DNA of 64,000 nucleotides. Origin: Pseudomonadota bacterium (GTDB lineage Bacteria; Desulfobacterota; Desulfovibrionia; Desulfovibrionales; Desulfovibrionaceae). How positions within the stretch are numbered: the first letter of the stretch is position 1; every line of letters starts with the position of its first letter. A program made the position numbers and the translations under genes. Location: NCBI GenBank assembly GCA_023419375.1, contig JAEZYD010000024.1, positions 1 through 64,000 on the forward strand, in the 5' to 3' direction. Below the pieces are notes generated by a model. It did no database searches and had not been told where the DNA came from. It saw only the letters and a list, made by a program, of their open reading frames with translations. Positions 25,185 through 34,649 of the stretch are shown here, piece after piece.

Positions 25185-26861
25185 ATGGGCCAGGACTTTT
25201 ACGAAATGCAACTCACTGAATTGAATGCCGTCGCGCAAGCGGCTCAAAAATCAGCTCAATTACGTCGCAATCGCCTTATTTTCACAGGCCTGCTCATCAT
25301 AACCATCATGTCATGGTTCTGCGCCATGACGCCGTGGGTCAGCGATGATCATGCCTTTTCGAGCATTTATCCTGGCTGCACGGGCATGTGGGACATGCAG
25401 GTGCTTGAATACCAGGAGTGGAGTGGAAAATTTATTGGGCATTTCATGTCCCGTGTGCTGTTGCGCGGGCCAGCCTGGCTGCACCCCCTGCTCACTCCGG
25501 CCATGTTTCTGCTGCTCGTTGCCAGCGGCTCGCTGCTGGCCTTGGGCGCGCAGTGGCGTGAACGCCTGAGCGCATGGCACCTCGCTGTCATGGCCGGGCT
25601 TGTGTGGATTGCACTGCCCGCCTTTGGAACAGTTTTTTTCTGGCGCACCGGCACGGGTGATTACGGCTACAGCCTCGTGTGGGGCGTTCTTTTTCTGGTG
25701 CCGTACCGCATCTGGGCAGACAATGCAGACTTCCGCATGCCGGGCGGCCTGCTTTATGCGCTTGTGGGTGTTCTTGCAGGCTGGAGCAACGAGAATGTCG
25801 GCATGCTGGTTCTGCTTGCAGCCCTGGGCGTGACGCTGTTTCGCTGGCGCGCATCGCGCAGCGTGCCTGCGTGGGCACTCTCGGGCATTGCGGGGGCAGC
25901 CATTGGCTGGGGCATGATGATGGCCTCGCCGGGCAATGCCGCGCGTCTCGCAGCCGTTGGCGGCGCGGAAAAAATCCCGCTGTTGTCACTGCCTGCCTTT
26001 TTGCGCTTTCTGGAATTCTGGGGCACGCAACAGCTCGAAATGCTGCCCTATTTTCTTGCCGCATTGGCTCTTGCATGGCTATTGCGCCGCCGGGGGCTTT
26101 TGAAGCCCGCCGCGTGGGTCCCTTCGGTGGTTTTCTTTCTCATGGCTCAGGCCAGTCTGGCAGCCTTTATTGGCAGCCCCTCAACCCCCTACCGGGCCAT
26201 GAGCGCCACCTTCTTTTTCACCGCGCTCTGCCCTTTTTCCCTGCTGGCAGCCCTGAACCCATCAAGCATCAAGGCCAAGGCCCTTTTTATCATATTCTGC
26301 ACCCTGCTGCTCTCAAGCGTACTGATAGAGGCGCGCGTTTTTCTTATGGCGCAGCCGGTCATTGCCACGCACAGCCAAAACACTCTGCGCAGCATAGACT
26401 ACCCGGAAACAGACAAGTATTTCTTTCCCGGCTACGACATCCGCGAAATAAACCTTTTCTCCACCAGTTGGCGTGATCTTGTGCCGTGGAATGAGTCGGC
26501 GGCGCTGAACATTTTTGAAGCGCCCGGCGCTCGCGCACTTGTTGCATGCAACATTGCGTTTCTCGACAGCCTGCCCCAGGGTGAAGTTCATGTGGCCGCC
26601 AGAGTACGCACCGCCACCACCACAAGCCTGTTGCAACAGGCTGCAAGGGCCTTGTTTGAAAGCCCTGATGAAGGGATCATTGCAGCCAGAACAGCTGCCT
26701 TGCGGTATTTTCCCGCCTCCGCCACGGTTACGGACGATGGCAAGGCCGCGGTGTTTATTCCCGGCATCAAATCTGTGGACGACATCGCCTATATCGCTGT
26801 AGAACAGCCTGGCGCGCCCCTTGTATGGCGCAGAGCAAGTGCGTCACATTCGCAAAACTGA
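25185..26861 (+). CDS. Polytopic membrane protein, DUF6056-like, possible surface glycan glycosyltransferase
   Basis: The protein is 558 aa with about ten or more membrane segments starting at IFTGLLIITIMSWFCAM. The first periplasmic loop holds PWVSDDHAFSS, resembling the acidic loop of GT-C type transferases and DUF6056 proteins. The C-terminal 150 residues are soluble and probably periplasmic. A GtrB-like prenyl-phosphate glycosyltransferase gene follows 36 bp later. That pairing (polyprenyl-sugar donor synthesis plus polytopic transferase) is typical of O-antigen or protein glycosyl modification. The start at 25185 has no good ribosome site; an ATG at 25206 is an alternative. Confidence 0.7.
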   Translation: MGQDFYEMQLTELNAVAQAAQKSAQLRRNRLIFTGLLIITIMSWFCAMTPWVSDDHAFSSIYPGCTGMWDMQVLEYQEWSGKFIGHFMSRVLLRGPAWLHPLLTPAMFLLLVASGSLLALGAQWRERLSAWHLAVMAGLVWIALPAFGTVFFWRTGTGDYGYSLVWGVLFLVPYRIWADNADFRMPGGLLYALVGVLAGWSNENVGMLVLLAALGVTLFRWRASRSVPAWALSGIAGAAIGWGMMMASPGNAARLAAVGGAEKIPLLSLPAFLRFLEFWGTQQLEMLPYFLAALALAWLLRRRGLLKPAAWVPSVVFFLMAQASLAAFIGSPSTPYRAMSATFFFTALCPFSLLAALNPSSIKAKALFIIFCTLLLSSVLIEARVFLMAQPVIATHSQNTLRSIDYPETDKYFFPGYDIREINLFSTSWRDLVPWNESAALNIFEAPGARALVACNIAFLDSLPQGEVHVAARVRTATTTSLLQQAARALFESPDEGIIAARTAALRYFPASATVTDDGKAAVFIPGIKSVDDIAYIAVEQPGAPLVWRRASASHSQN

Positions 26862-26897
26862 TCGCACCAACGTACTCTCCGCATGGAGGAATAAGCC

Positions 26898-27851
26898 TTG
26901 TCCCGCACCGCCCCATTGTTGGCACTGGTTGTACCCTGCTATAATGAAGAGGAAACCCTGCCCCGCACACTGAATGCCCTGGCCGACTTGCTGGCCGACC
27001 TCAAAAAACAGGGCCGTGTGCACGCGGAGAGTTTTGCCCTCTATGTGAACGATGGCAGCCGTGACCGCACATGGGAGCTGCTTGAAGAACGGCACGCGAT
27101 CGACCCCTTTTGCCGGGGCGCAAGCTTTGCCGCCAACGCAGGGCACCAGAACGCCGTATGGGCGGGCATGCTCACGGCGCGCGATATGGGCGTGGACTGC
27201 ACCATCAGCCTGGATGCCGACTTGCAGGACGACATTGCCGCCATCCCCGAAATGATCGACCGCTACATGGAAGGCAATGACATCGTCTATGGCGTGCGTA
27301 ACGACCGCAGCACAGATACGCCTTTCAAACGGCGGACTGCGCACATGTTTTACGGATTCATGCGCTGGCTCAAGGTGCCCTTGATCCCCGACCATGCCGA
27401 CTACCGCCTTGTGGCCCGCCCCGTGCTTGAAGCGCTGGACGAAATCCACGAGCATTCACTTTTTCTGCGCGGAATTTTTCCGTCTCTCGGCTTCAAAAGT
27501 GCGCAGGTCTTCTACGTGCGCCAGTGCCGCATGGCCGGTGAAAGCAAATATCCTTTCTGGAAGATGGTGTCTTTTGCCTGGAAGGGCATTACGGCGTGCA
27601 GCGTTGCACCCCTGCGCATTGCGGGCCTTATGAGCATGCTCTGCATGCTGGCGGCGCTGGCCTTCAGCGGCGTTTCCCTGCTCAAATACGTCATGGGCGA
27701 AACCATTCAGGGTTGGACATCGCTGATTATTGTGGTCTTGCTGCTGGGTTCTGTGCAGCTGTTCTGCCTGGCGCTGGTTGGTGAATACCTTGCAAAGATC
27801 TTTACCGAAGTGCGCCACAGACCCCGCTACATCATCGCCAAAAAGCTGTAG
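26898..27851 (+). CDS. Family 2 glycosyltransferase, GtrB/DPM1-like (polyprenyl-phosphate sugar synthase)
   Basis: The protein is 317 aa. The GT-A fold starts LALVVPCYNEEETLPRTLNAL, with nucleotide-binding DGSRDRTWELL and the metal-binding DADLQDD. Two C-terminal membrane helices (about residues 230-255 and 265-290) match GtrB and ArnC proteins that charge undecaprenyl phosphate with a sugar at the cytoplasmic face. The start is TTG at 26898, set by GGAGGA 7 bases upstream. The partner polytopic protein upstream probably uses the lipid-linked sugar. Confidence 0.88.
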   Translation: MSRTAPLLALVVPCYNEEETLPRTLNALADLLADLKKQGRVHAESFALYVNDGSRDRTWELLEERHAIDPFCRGASFAANAGHQNAVWAGMLTARDMGVDCTISLDADLQDDIAAIPEMIDRYMEGNDIVYGVRNDRSTDTPFKRRTAHMFYGFMRWLKVPLIPDHADYRLVARPVLEALDEIHEHSLFLRGIFPSLGFKSAQVFYVRQCRMAGESKYPFWKMVSFAWKGITACSVAPLRIAGLMSMLCMLAALAFSGVSLLKYVMGETIQGWTSLIIVVLLLGSVQLFCLALVGEYLAKIFTEVRHRPRYIIAKKL

Positions 27852-27906
27852 ACGCAAGCTGTATGGGAATAGTGCGGCCCTCGACCACGAACTTTGAGAA
27901 AGCCGC

Positions 27907-29496
27907 CTAGCCTTCGGCGCGAAACTGCCTGTACGTCAGGTTGAATTTCTTCATGCGCAGCCCCATGCTGCGACGCGTCAGGCCGAGGTTTTCTGCGGCT
28001 TTGCTGGTATTGCCGCGACAGCGCCGCAGGGTCTCCACCAGCATATCGTATTCTATGGAAGCCAGCCGGGCCTCAAGACCTGTCGGTTGCGCTGCTTGCG
28101 GGGTTTCTGTCTGTTGCAGGGCCAGCGGCAGATCATAGACGTGCAGCAAACTGCCCTCGGCCAGAATCACCGCCCGGTGGATGACGTTTTCCAGCTCGCG
28201 CACGTTGCCCGGCCAGGTATGCCGCATGAGCAGATTCAGAGCCGCGGGTGAAATGCCCGTCAGATTTTTTTCCGTTTCACTGGCATAGTGGGCCGCAAAG
28301 TGTTCGGCCAGCGCCACCACGTCATCGCCACGCTCGCGCAGTGGCGGAATCATGATGGGAAACACGTTGAGCCTGTAGAACAGGTCTTCCCTGAACGTGC
28401 CCGCCGCCACCATTTCGGCAAGGTCCCTGTTAGTGGCCGCAACTATGCGTATATTTACGGCAATGCTACGGTTGCCGCCCACGCGCTCAAAGCAGCGCTC
28501 CTGCAACAGGCGCAACAGCTTGGCCTGCACGCCCAGGGGCAGCTCGCCCACCTCGTCCAGAAAAATAGTGCCGCCGTCGGCCTCTTCAAAACGCCCCTTG
28601 CGAAAAACTGCGCCGGTGAACGACCCTTTTTCGTGACCAAACAGTTCGCTTTCCACAATGCTTTCTGGCAGGGCCGCGCAGTTGCACTTGACGAATGGCC
28701 CGCCCGGCGCAAGCCCGCCGTAGTGCAGCGCATTGGCGACCATTTCCTTGCCTACGCCGCTTTCGCCCAGCAACAGCACCGTGGTGCGCGTGGCGGAAAC
28801 CTTGCGGATAAGCTCGTACACATCCTGCATGGGACGCGAAATACCAATCATGTTTGAGGGATGAAAACGCTCTTTCAGATCGCTGAGCAGCAGGCGGGTG
28901 CGTTTTTCCCACTCGACCTTGTCAATATTTTCAACCAGATATAGCTCAACGGCATGGGCCAGCATCTGGGCCATGACGCTGAGCACATTCACATGCTGCT
29001 GAAGGGCTGATTCCGTGCGGTAGAGGCGGCTGGCGCTGATGGCGCCCAGCACCTTGCGCCCATGCCGGATGGGTACGCAGATGAAGGACATGTCCTTGTC
29101 GCGTTCAAGGGCAAGGCTGCCCGTGCGGTTCAAAAAAGCAGGTTCACTGCCTATTTTGCGCACGATGATAGGCTCGGCGCTTTCCACCACCTTGCCGGTT
29201 ATGCCCTCGCCCACGTGGTACACGCCCCTGTCCTGCTCCGAGGGGGTCATGCCCATGCTGCGATAAACGAACACGTGGCCGGATTCACGGTGCAGCAGGC
29301 TTATCATGCCCCGCGCCATGCCCATCTCGCGGCGCATGTAGTCCAGCAGGCTGTCCAACGCGGCCACGATATCGTTTTGTTCAGAAAGCAATCTGCCCAC
29401 GTGGAGCAAGAGCGCAATAATCCTGCCACGGCAGGGTTCGGTCTCGCATTCGTGCAACAGGTCTACGGCTGGGGAATTCATGGTGAACCAGACCAT
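27907..29496 (-). CDS. anfA: Sigma54-dependent activator, AnfA/NifA type
   Basis: The protein is 529 aa with a GAF domain (about residues 25-190), a linker, an AAA+ domain with Walker A GESGVGKE and Walker B GGTIFLDEVGELP, and a Fis-type HTH ending (NTSKAAENLGLTRRSMGLRMKK). The sigma54-contacting loop is GSFTGA. NifA, VnfA and AnfA share this plan. I prefer AnfA because the nearest targets are Fe-only nitrogenase genes and the anfH upstream region has a GTAC-N6-GTAC dyad of the kind reported for VnfA/AnfA. There is no dedicated promoter evidence. The ATG at 29481 is an alternative start; neither has a strong ribosome site. Confidence 0.82.
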   Translation of the reverse strand: MVWFTMNSPAVDLLHECETEPCRGRIIALLLHVGRLLSEQNDIVAALDSLLDYMRREMGMARGMISLLHRESGHVFVYRSMGMTPSEQDRGVYHVGEGITGKVVESAEPIIVRKIGSEPAFLNRTGSLALERDKDMSFICVPIRHGRKVLGAISASRLYRTESALQQHVNVLSVMAQMLAHAVELYLVENIDKVEWEKRTRLLLSDLKERFHPSNMIGISRPMQDVYELIRKVSATRTTVLLLGESGVGKEMVANALHYGGLAPGGPFVKCNCAALPESIVESELFGHEKGSFTGAVFRKGRFEEADGGTIFLDEVGELPLGVQAKLLRLLQERCFERVGGNRSIAVNIRIVAATNRDLAEMVAAGTFREDLFYRLNVFPIMIPPLRERGDDVVALAEHFAAHYASETEKNLTGISPAALNLLMRHTWPGNVRELENVIHRAVILAEGSLLHVYDLPLALQQTETPQAAQPTGLEARLASIEYDMLVETLRRCRGNTSKAAENLGLTRRSMGLRMKKFNLTYRQFRAEG

Positions 29497-29587
29497 TGTT
29501 CAAAGTCTGCACCGGCTGCGCCGGCAGGGACAGCCCGGCTACGCGCCGGGCAAAAATCCCTGATTCCAATCTACCCCACGCGCCGGA

Positions 29588-30055
29588 TCACGCATAGTAT
29601 TTCCCGGTGATTTCATGAATGGTGATTTCAACCACCGCCGTCATCTTGAGCATGTTTTCAGGATAGGCCGTGCCCACATGCTGGGGAGTGTGCTTGGCAA
29701 CAACGGCATCGAGGGCGGCGATCTTTACGTCGCGGTCTTCGACCACGGTGGCATTGCCTGTAATAATCACGCTCTGGTAGGCGGTGTTGGTGTCGCAGGG
29801 AGTGTCGGCCTGAATAAACGAGTGCGGGCCTTCAACTTCAAAACAGACCCTGGAATCGGCACGCAGATTTTTCAGCTTCTGCCCTGCCGCCAGACCATGA
29901 AAGTAAATGCGCCCGTTCATGCGCACAAAGTGCACAGGAGTAACGTAAGGGAAACCATTTTCTCCCAGCGTGGCAAGGTGCCCGACCTGAACAGCATCAA
30001 GCAGGGAATCCATCTGTTCAGTGGTCAGCGGGTGTTCTTTCATACGTAACTGCAT
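29588..30055 (-). CDS. Pyridoxamine 5'-phosphate oxidase-like flavin protein
   Basis: The protein is 155 aa, starts after GGAGG, and opens with LTTEQMDSLLDAVQVGHLATLGENGFPYVTPVHFV, the strand-rich split barrel of PNPOx-like FMN proteins (including NimA-type nitroreductase relatives). IYFHGLAAGQKLKNLRADSRVCFEVEG is the typical second block. The reaction is unknown; NimA-like, heme-binding and F420-type members exist. It lies between anfA and the anf operon, in the same direction as both, but a 311-bp gap separates it from the gene upstream. A direct role in nitrogen fixation is not shown. Confidence 0.82.
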   Translation of the reverse strand: MQLRMKEHPLTTEQMDSLLDAVQVGHLATLGENGFPYVTPVHFVRMNGRIYFHGLAAGQKLKNLRADSRVCFEVEGPHSFIQADTPCDTNTAYQSVIITGNATVVEDRDVKIAALDAVVAKHTPQHVGTAYPENMLKMTAVVEITIHEITGKYYA

Positions 30056-30366
30056 GGTTCCTCCAGGGTAAACGGATACAGAGAGCTCGGTGCGAACGCA
30101 AATTCCTGCATGCCCGCAGTCTTTATCGACAAAATATCTGACTGTAAAAACCGGGCATTCCGGAAAGCACTTTTTTGCGGATATGCTCCCAGAAAAATCC
30201 TTTTACGTCAGGTCAGAGTTATTTCAAAGTAAAATTACCATGCAATCTTCTTATATCCCTTAGCGTATTTTTATCTTTCTGACACGCTTGCGGCATAACA
30301 CAGGCATAATGCCTTGCGGCATACCCGGTGTGAGGGCGCGCCGGACAGAAACCGGACCACCCGGCC
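30056..30366. other. Intergenic region without a recognised gene
   Basis: The region lies between the PNPOx-like and the cyclotransferase-like genes. No terminator, RNA gene or clear promoter is seen. Confidence 0.4.
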
Positions 30367-30957
30367 CTATCCGGCGCACTCTGCGCAGGTAGACTCGCGC
30401 AGTACGCCCCGAAGCTGCGTATCCCGCCTGGGCACAGGATACCGCGCTGGCGTGCTCTGCAACTTTTCAAGATAATTCACATATGCGCCAGGCAGGCCGT
30501 TGGCCCGTGCGCCAGCAAGGATATGGGCCAGATACTCGCTGCTTGGTGCTACGGCCTGCCCCAGTACATCTTTTTTGTACAACACTGCCGTATGCTCACG
30601 GCCTGTCGCATCCACCACCAGCACAGGATAATGAAAGTACGCCCCGCCGCCGTCCAGCCGCACGCTGCACCACAAATCAAGGCTTGCGGCATCGCTGAAC
30701 GACAGCTCGTACAGCACGCCCCACACCGCCTGCTCCTTGTCTGGCCCCGGCGTCTGCACCACGGTTTCCTGCCCGCCGTCCCACACTCGGTTGCGCCCAT
30801 AAAAAGCCAGCCTGTATCCCGGCAGACAGGCCGCGCAGACCACGCGGGCGGCAGAGCAGCGCTCAGCCATCTGCTGCGGGTTCATGTTGGAGCCGTAGGC
30901 AAAATAGTACTGCCTGTCCTTACGCCCGTAGTGCGCAAAGCCCGTGGTGATATCCAT
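30367..30957 (-). CDS. Gamma-glutamylcyclotransferase-like (AIG2 family) protein
   Basis: The protein is 196 aa. The fold signature YYFAYGSNMNPQQMAERC appears near the N-terminus. The segment SDAASLDLWCSVRLDGGG is close to the usual position of the catalytic Glu of GGCT enzymes; here the acidic residue is Asp or absent, so activity is uncertain. The frame is open upstream past 31200 but that extension overlaps anfK antisense-frame sequence, so I place the start at the ATG 30957. It lies 124 bp downstream of anfK on the same strand, with a repeat hairpin between, and may be a distal operon gene. Family members cleave gamma-glutamyl amines or act in glutathione turnover. Confidence 0.75.
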   Translation of the reverse strand: MDITTGFAHYGRKDRQYYFAYGSNMNPQQMAERCSAARVVCAACLPGYRLAFYGRNRVWDGGQETVVQTPGPDKEQAVWGVLYELSFSDAASLDLWCSVRLDGGGAYFHYPVLVVDATGREHTAVLYKKDVLGQAVAPSSEYLAHILAGARANGLPGAYVNYLEKLQSTPARYPVPRRDTQLRGVLRESTCAECAG

Positions 30958-30994
30958 GACGCATGCCTTTTGTAAACAAGCGGATTTTTGTTCC

Positions 30995-31048
30995 CGGCAA
31001 GGAAGGCAAATTTTCACAGGTGCTGAAAAGCCCGCCTGACGCCGCCAG
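30995..31048. repeat. Hairpin repeat copy A between anfK and the cyclotransferase-like gene
   Basis: The unit reads GGCAAGGAAGGC, a short stem with TTTTCA / TGAAAA, then GCCTGACGCCGCCAGC. This matches the boundary words of the larger hairpins at 35563-35692 and 58575-58705 (TGGCAAGGAA near one side, TGACGCAGCCAG on the other). It is a minimal member of that family. Confidence 0.65.
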
Positions 31049-31081
31049 CAACGACTTGCCAGATATTCTGGCGCGCGGCCT

Positions 31082-32470
31082 CTACCAGACGTTGAGAATC
31101 CATTCCTTGTTCTTCTTGTATTCCATGTCGGTAAACAGGGTATTTGCCATGTTCTCGGCCAGCCACATGGCCCCGGCGTAACCCATGACCGGATAACGGT
31201 ACAGGCCCGCGCGGTCGTAGGTGGGAAAGCCAACGCGCAGCATGGGAATATTGTTGTCCATGGCTGCCCAACGGCCCTTGGAGTGACCGAGAATCAAATC
31301 CAGCTCAAGTTCCTTGCGCTTCAGGCGGCCGTCCAGATCCCACAGGTCGGCGTTGGTGACCACTTCCATCTTCCAGTTGACCTTTTCCACCATTTCCTTG
31401 AGGCGCGGATCATTGGCGTAGCGGGAGTTGTCATCGCCCAGCAGCAGGAGCTGGGGCTTCATTTCAAGGTCAATGCAGAACTGCGCCAGACCGATGACCA
31501 GATCGGGGTTGCCGTAGATAGCCACCTTTTTGTCGGCCAGAAACATGTGGGCCACATCGGTGATGGCGTCCAGGGCAATGCCGCGCTCGTGCACCAGCTC
31601 CTTGGTGAGGGGCTTGCCCGTGAGCTGCGAAACCTGCTTGAGGAAAATATCCGTATTGCGGATGCCAATGGGCGAAGGGCCGATGACCGTGGGGATATCA
31701 AATTCCTTGTGCAGATATTCCGCAGCCTTGCCGCCTTCGTACCTGTTTAGGGCAATGGTGCCCAGGGCATTGGCGGTGTCCTTGAGGTCGGCAATGGTGG
31801 TGCTGCCGTGCGACTTGCCCGAGCCGTCAGGCAGCAGGGGCGAATCAAAACTCTCAATTTCAAACAGCACGTTGGCGTCCACGTCCATGAGCTTGAGCAG
31901 ATGCTTGAGCTCCTTGACGTCGCCGGGGTTTACCCAGCCGGTGACAAGGTTAAGCTTGCCGTTGGGTTCGCCCTTTTCCGCAAAGTGGGTGATGATGTCG
32001 CGCACGGCCACGTCATAGCCGCTGATCATGCTGCCCACAAAGCTGGGCGTGTGGATGGCGATAAGGTGCACCTCGCGGCCCGCGTACTTTTCCTTGAGCA
32101 GGCCGTTGTTGAGCTTGGTCACCACGCCGTCGATGTCATCGCCGATGACCTCGGTGGAGCAGGTGGAAATGATGGGCACCACCTTCACTTCGGGGTAGCG
32201 CATCAGCAGCACGTCCACGGCCTCTTCCACGCGGTTGGTTGCGCCGAATACCGCGCCGTCTTCGTGCACCGAGGACGAAGCGATTTCAAAATTGTCCTTG
32301 AAGTGCTGCGAAAACAGCAGGCGCACAAACATAACGCAGCCCTGGCCGCCATGAACAATGGCGATGCAGTCCTTGATGCCAATGCTCGCGTACTGCGCGC
32401 CGCAGGGCTGACAGGTGAATATGGGATTGATGACCCCTGCCCTTTCCTTTTCCATAATTTCGCAAGACAT
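31082..32470 (-). CDS. anfK: Fe-only nitrogenase beta subunit
   Basis: The protein is 462 aa and aligns end to end in my memory with AnfK of Azotobacter: INPIFTCQPCGAQ, IKDCIAIVHGGQGCVMFVR, a Cys104 in STCSTEVIGDD, and the ending KKNKEWILNVW. The P-cluster cysteines are Cys20, Cys45 and Cys104. It pairs with AnfD to hold the P-cluster in the cytoplasmic dinitrogenase. AAGGAA precedes the ATG. It is shorter than NifK, as expected for AnfK and VnfK, and sits after anfG in the normal DGK order. The intergenic hairpin at 32598-32630 precedes it. Confidence 0.94.
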   Translation of the reverse strand: MSCEIMEKERAGVINPIFTCQPCGAQYASIGIKDCIAIVHGGQGCVMFVRLLFSQHFKDNFEIASSSVHEDGAVFGATNRVEEAVDVLLMRYPEVKVVPIISTCSTEVIGDDIDGVVTKLNNGLLKEKYAGREVHLIAIHTPSFVGSMISGYDVAVRDIITHFAEKGEPNGKLNLVTGWVNPGDVKELKHLLKLMDVDANVLFEIESFDSPLLPDGSGKSHGSTTIADLKDTANALGTIALNRYEGGKAAEYLHKEFDIPTVIGPSPIGIRNTDIFLKQVSQLTGKPLTKELVHERGIALDAITDVAHMFLADKKVAIYGNPDLVIGLAQFCIDLEMKPQLLLLGDDNSRYANDPRLKEMVEKVNWKMEVVTNADLWDLDGRLKRKELELDLILGHSKGRWAAMDNNIPMLRVGFPTYDRAGLYRYPVMGYAGAMWLAENMANTLFTDMEYKKNKEWILNVW

Positions 32471-32597
32471 GGCAGTTCCTTATGTGAGGCCGGGCTGGCC
32501 CGGCGCTTGGCTGTTGTGAAAAGCAGTCTTCGGCTCCTGACAGGAACATGCCTTTCAGGCCAGGCCGCATGTATTCAGGGGATCACCCATTTTTGTC

Positions 32598-32630
32598 TGT
32601 GTCCGGCGGCAGAAAAGGCCCCCGGACACA
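32598..32630. other. Stem-loop between anfG and anfK
   Basis: The arms TGTGTCCGG and CCGGACACA enclose about 15 bases. The same GTGTCCGGCG word forms the outer arms of the large hairpin repeats near 58.5 kb, so it may be a collapsed member. No T-run follows on the minus strand, making an RNA stability or processing role more likely than termination. Confidence 0.6.
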
Positions 32631-32642
32631 GGCACGACAAAC

Positions 32643-32996
32643 CTAATACTTGGGATCTGTCAGCTCCAGGTTCAGCGAACCGTGGATGGTCAGAAAATCC
32701 AGCCGGGTTTTGGCTGCGGCCATAAGCTCGCGTATGTCGTCCTTGCCCATGCTGACGAGCCAGGGGTTTTCGCTCGTTAGGCCACGGGCCATCATGACGG
32801 CGTCCACCCAGTAGCAACGGTTTTCCGGCGATTCGATATCCGGTTCTTCGCCGCAGAGTATCTGCATGGTCTGGGTCATGATGCCCTCGTTCTGCCGTTC
32901 CCTGTCCCATGCGCGGGAGTGGAACTGCCAGAGGCACTTTTTCATGATATAGTCGATGACGACTTCTACATTTTCGCTAAGGGTTCCGGCACTCAT
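32643..32996 (-). CDS. anfG: Fe-only nitrogenase delta subunit
   Basis: The protein is 117 aa, and its core YIMKKCLWQFHSRAWDRERQNEGI is nearly the same as Azotobacter AnfG. RCYWVDAVMMARG and LDFLTIHGSLNLELTDPKY also match. The delta subunit exists only in V- and Fe-only nitrogenases and is what separates this locus from a Mo-nif cluster. GGAGGA precedes the ATG. The protein is slightly shorter than Azotobacter AnfG at the N-terminus. Confidence 0.95.
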   Translation of the reverse strand: MSAGTLSENVEVVIDYIMKKCLWQFHSRAWDRERQNEGIMTQTMQILCGEEPDIESPENRCYWVDAVMMARGLTSENPWLVSMGKDDIRELMAAAKTRLDFLTIHGSLNLELTDPKY

Positions 32997-33041
32997 GCTG
33001 TTCCTCCGCAGTGGTGGGTCTGGTGGCTGGCCGCAGGGGGC

Positions 33042-34592
33042 TTACACTGCCTGTAAAAGCGGTTCGGGATAGGGCGGATATTCCTTGCTGCGCAGGTGGG
33101 TCACGCAGTCGTAGCCGCCGGAGTATTCCCGCTCGCCAGCTTCGTCCTTGATGTCCCGCCCGCAGACCATTTCCTGGGTCATGAAACCCTGATCCAGCGG
33201 ATACTCGTCCTTGGTAATGTCGATTTTTGCCAATTGGTGGATGGGCGAGTACACGGCATTGTAAATATCGCGGGCAAAGCGCACCCAGCCTTCAAATCCC
33301 TTCCACGGGCCGTTGTGGTAGGCGTGGGCGTTGAGGTAAGGCACCAGCACCTTTTTTGCCACTTCGCCGGGGCGTTTGCCGGTAAAGATTATGTCGGCCT
33401 TCCAGTCTTCCATGGCCTCCAGGCCTTCAAGTTCGTTGGGGTCGTCAATGGCGAGGGTGCCCACCTTGGCGCGGGCAATACCCTTTTCAAAGTCGCCCTG
33501 GTGGCCGAACTTGGAGTAGATGGAAACAACGTCCAGGCCCATTTCCTTTTCAATAATGTGCGCCCAGTGCCACAGCTTGGAACCGCCGGGCCACAGGCAG
33601 ACCTTCACGCCCTTGAGGCGCTTGGCGTACCAGTCAAGCTCGGGCCGCCAGCGGGCGGTTTCTTCATCAATGATGGCCTGGGCTTCTTTTTCCAGCCCAA
33701 AGAAAAGGCCGATCTTGAGCAGGGATTCGCTCACCATCTCGTGACCGAAGCCGTCAATGTCGAGTCGCGGGGTGCCGTAGCGCACACGCAGTTCGTTGCA
33801 GATGTATTCCGCCGAGCGGGCGCACTCCAGCACGTTGAGCTGGGCCTTGTGCATGGCGCGCAGGTCGTCATACTTGCCGTTGCCGGTAAAGACCGAAAGC
33901 ACCTGAATGCCCATGCGGCGAAAGTAGTCGCACATGATTTCCACATCGCCCTGAATATTGTAGTCGCCCACGTAGTTGATGACGTAACGGCTCTTGATTT
34001 CAGGTTCGACCGTACCCACCTTCTGATTGATCCAGGCGATATTGATCTTGTGGTGCCCGCCGGACTGGCTGGGGCCTGCAAAACCGGGAGAGTTGCACAC
34101 AAAGATGTCCACTTCCGGCATTTCTTCCATGATCTCCTGGGCCAGGGCGTTGATATCATCGCCGATGAGGGCCGAGGCGCAGGTCTGATAGATGGTCATG
34201 CGCTTGATATGCGGAAAAGCCTTGAAGGCCTCCTTGATGCTGTTGCGCAACTGGTCTTCCGCGCCAAAGACCACGTGCTTTTCCTTCATGTCCGAGGCGA
34301 AGGTGTACTTGAGCTGAAAGTTGCCGTCGTCGCTGATGTAGCGCTTGGTCTGCCATGTATCGTAGGTACAGCCCACGGGGCCGTGGCTCAGGTGAATCAC
34401 GTCCTTCATGGGCGTGCCGATCACGTGCTTGGCCCCGCAAAAGGCGCAGCCACGCTCGGAAATGCTGCCGGGGATGGTGTTCAGGTAGCCAAGCGGCAAA
34501 CAGGTGGAAAGGTCATCGCTTTCGCCCTTGACCACGGCGTGCTTTTCCCGCTCGGGGATGCATTCGCTGCATTTAAAAAGATGGTATGGCAT
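33042..34592 (-). CDS. anfD: Fe-only nitrogenase alpha subunit
   Basis: The protein is 516 aa. P-cluster ligands Cys49 (SISERGCAFCG), Cys75 (HGPVGCTYDTW) and Cys138 (IYQTCASALIGDD) are present, plus cofactor ligand Cys257 in NVLECARSAEYI and the homocitrate-side His segment NAHAYHNGPWKGFEGW. The sequence tracks AnfD through long identical blocks such as FVCNSPGFAGPSQSGGHHKIN. It binds the FeFe-cofactor and reduces N2 with AnfHGK. An AAAGGA ribosome site precedes the ATG. Maturation genes (nifB, nifE/N or others) are not in the window and must lie elsewhere. Confidence 0.96.
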   Translation of the reverse strand: MPYHLFKCSECIPEREKHAVVKGESDDLSTCLPLGYLNTIPGSISERGCAFCGAKHVIGTPMKDVIHLSHGPVGCTYDTWQTKRYISDDGNFQLKYTFASDMKEKHVVFGAEDQLRNSIKEAFKAFPHIKRMTIYQTCASALIGDDINALAQEIMEEMPEVDIFVCNSPGFAGPSQSGGHHKINIAWINQKVGTVEPEIKSRYVINYVGDYNIQGDVEIMCDYFRRMGIQVLSVFTGNGKYDDLRAMHKAQLNVLECARSAEYICNELRVRYGTPRLDIDGFGHEMVSESLLKIGLFFGLEKEAQAIIDEETARWRPELDWYAKRLKGVKVCLWPGGSKLWHWAHIIEKEMGLDVVSIYSKFGHQGDFEKGIARAKVGTLAIDDPNELEGLEAMEDWKADIIFTGKRPGEVAKKVLVPYLNAHAYHNGPWKGFEGWVRFARDIYNAVYSPIHQLAKIDITKDEYPLDQGFMTQEMVCGRDIKDEAGEREYSGGYDCVTHLRSKEYPPYPEPLLQAV

Positions 34593-34649
34593 ATCAGTAT
34601 CCTTTACGCGGTCTAGAGCCGTTTACGAATGAAATGAGGTAACTGCTCT

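Noticed and set aside
30958..31233. N-terminal extension of the cyclotransferase-like frame
   Set aside because: It overlaps anfK in another frame and the hairpin repeat; family similarity begins after 30957.
33096..34616. 506-codon open frame opposite anfD
   Set aside because: Complement of a highly conserved nitrogenase gene; composition is a shadow of its codon use.
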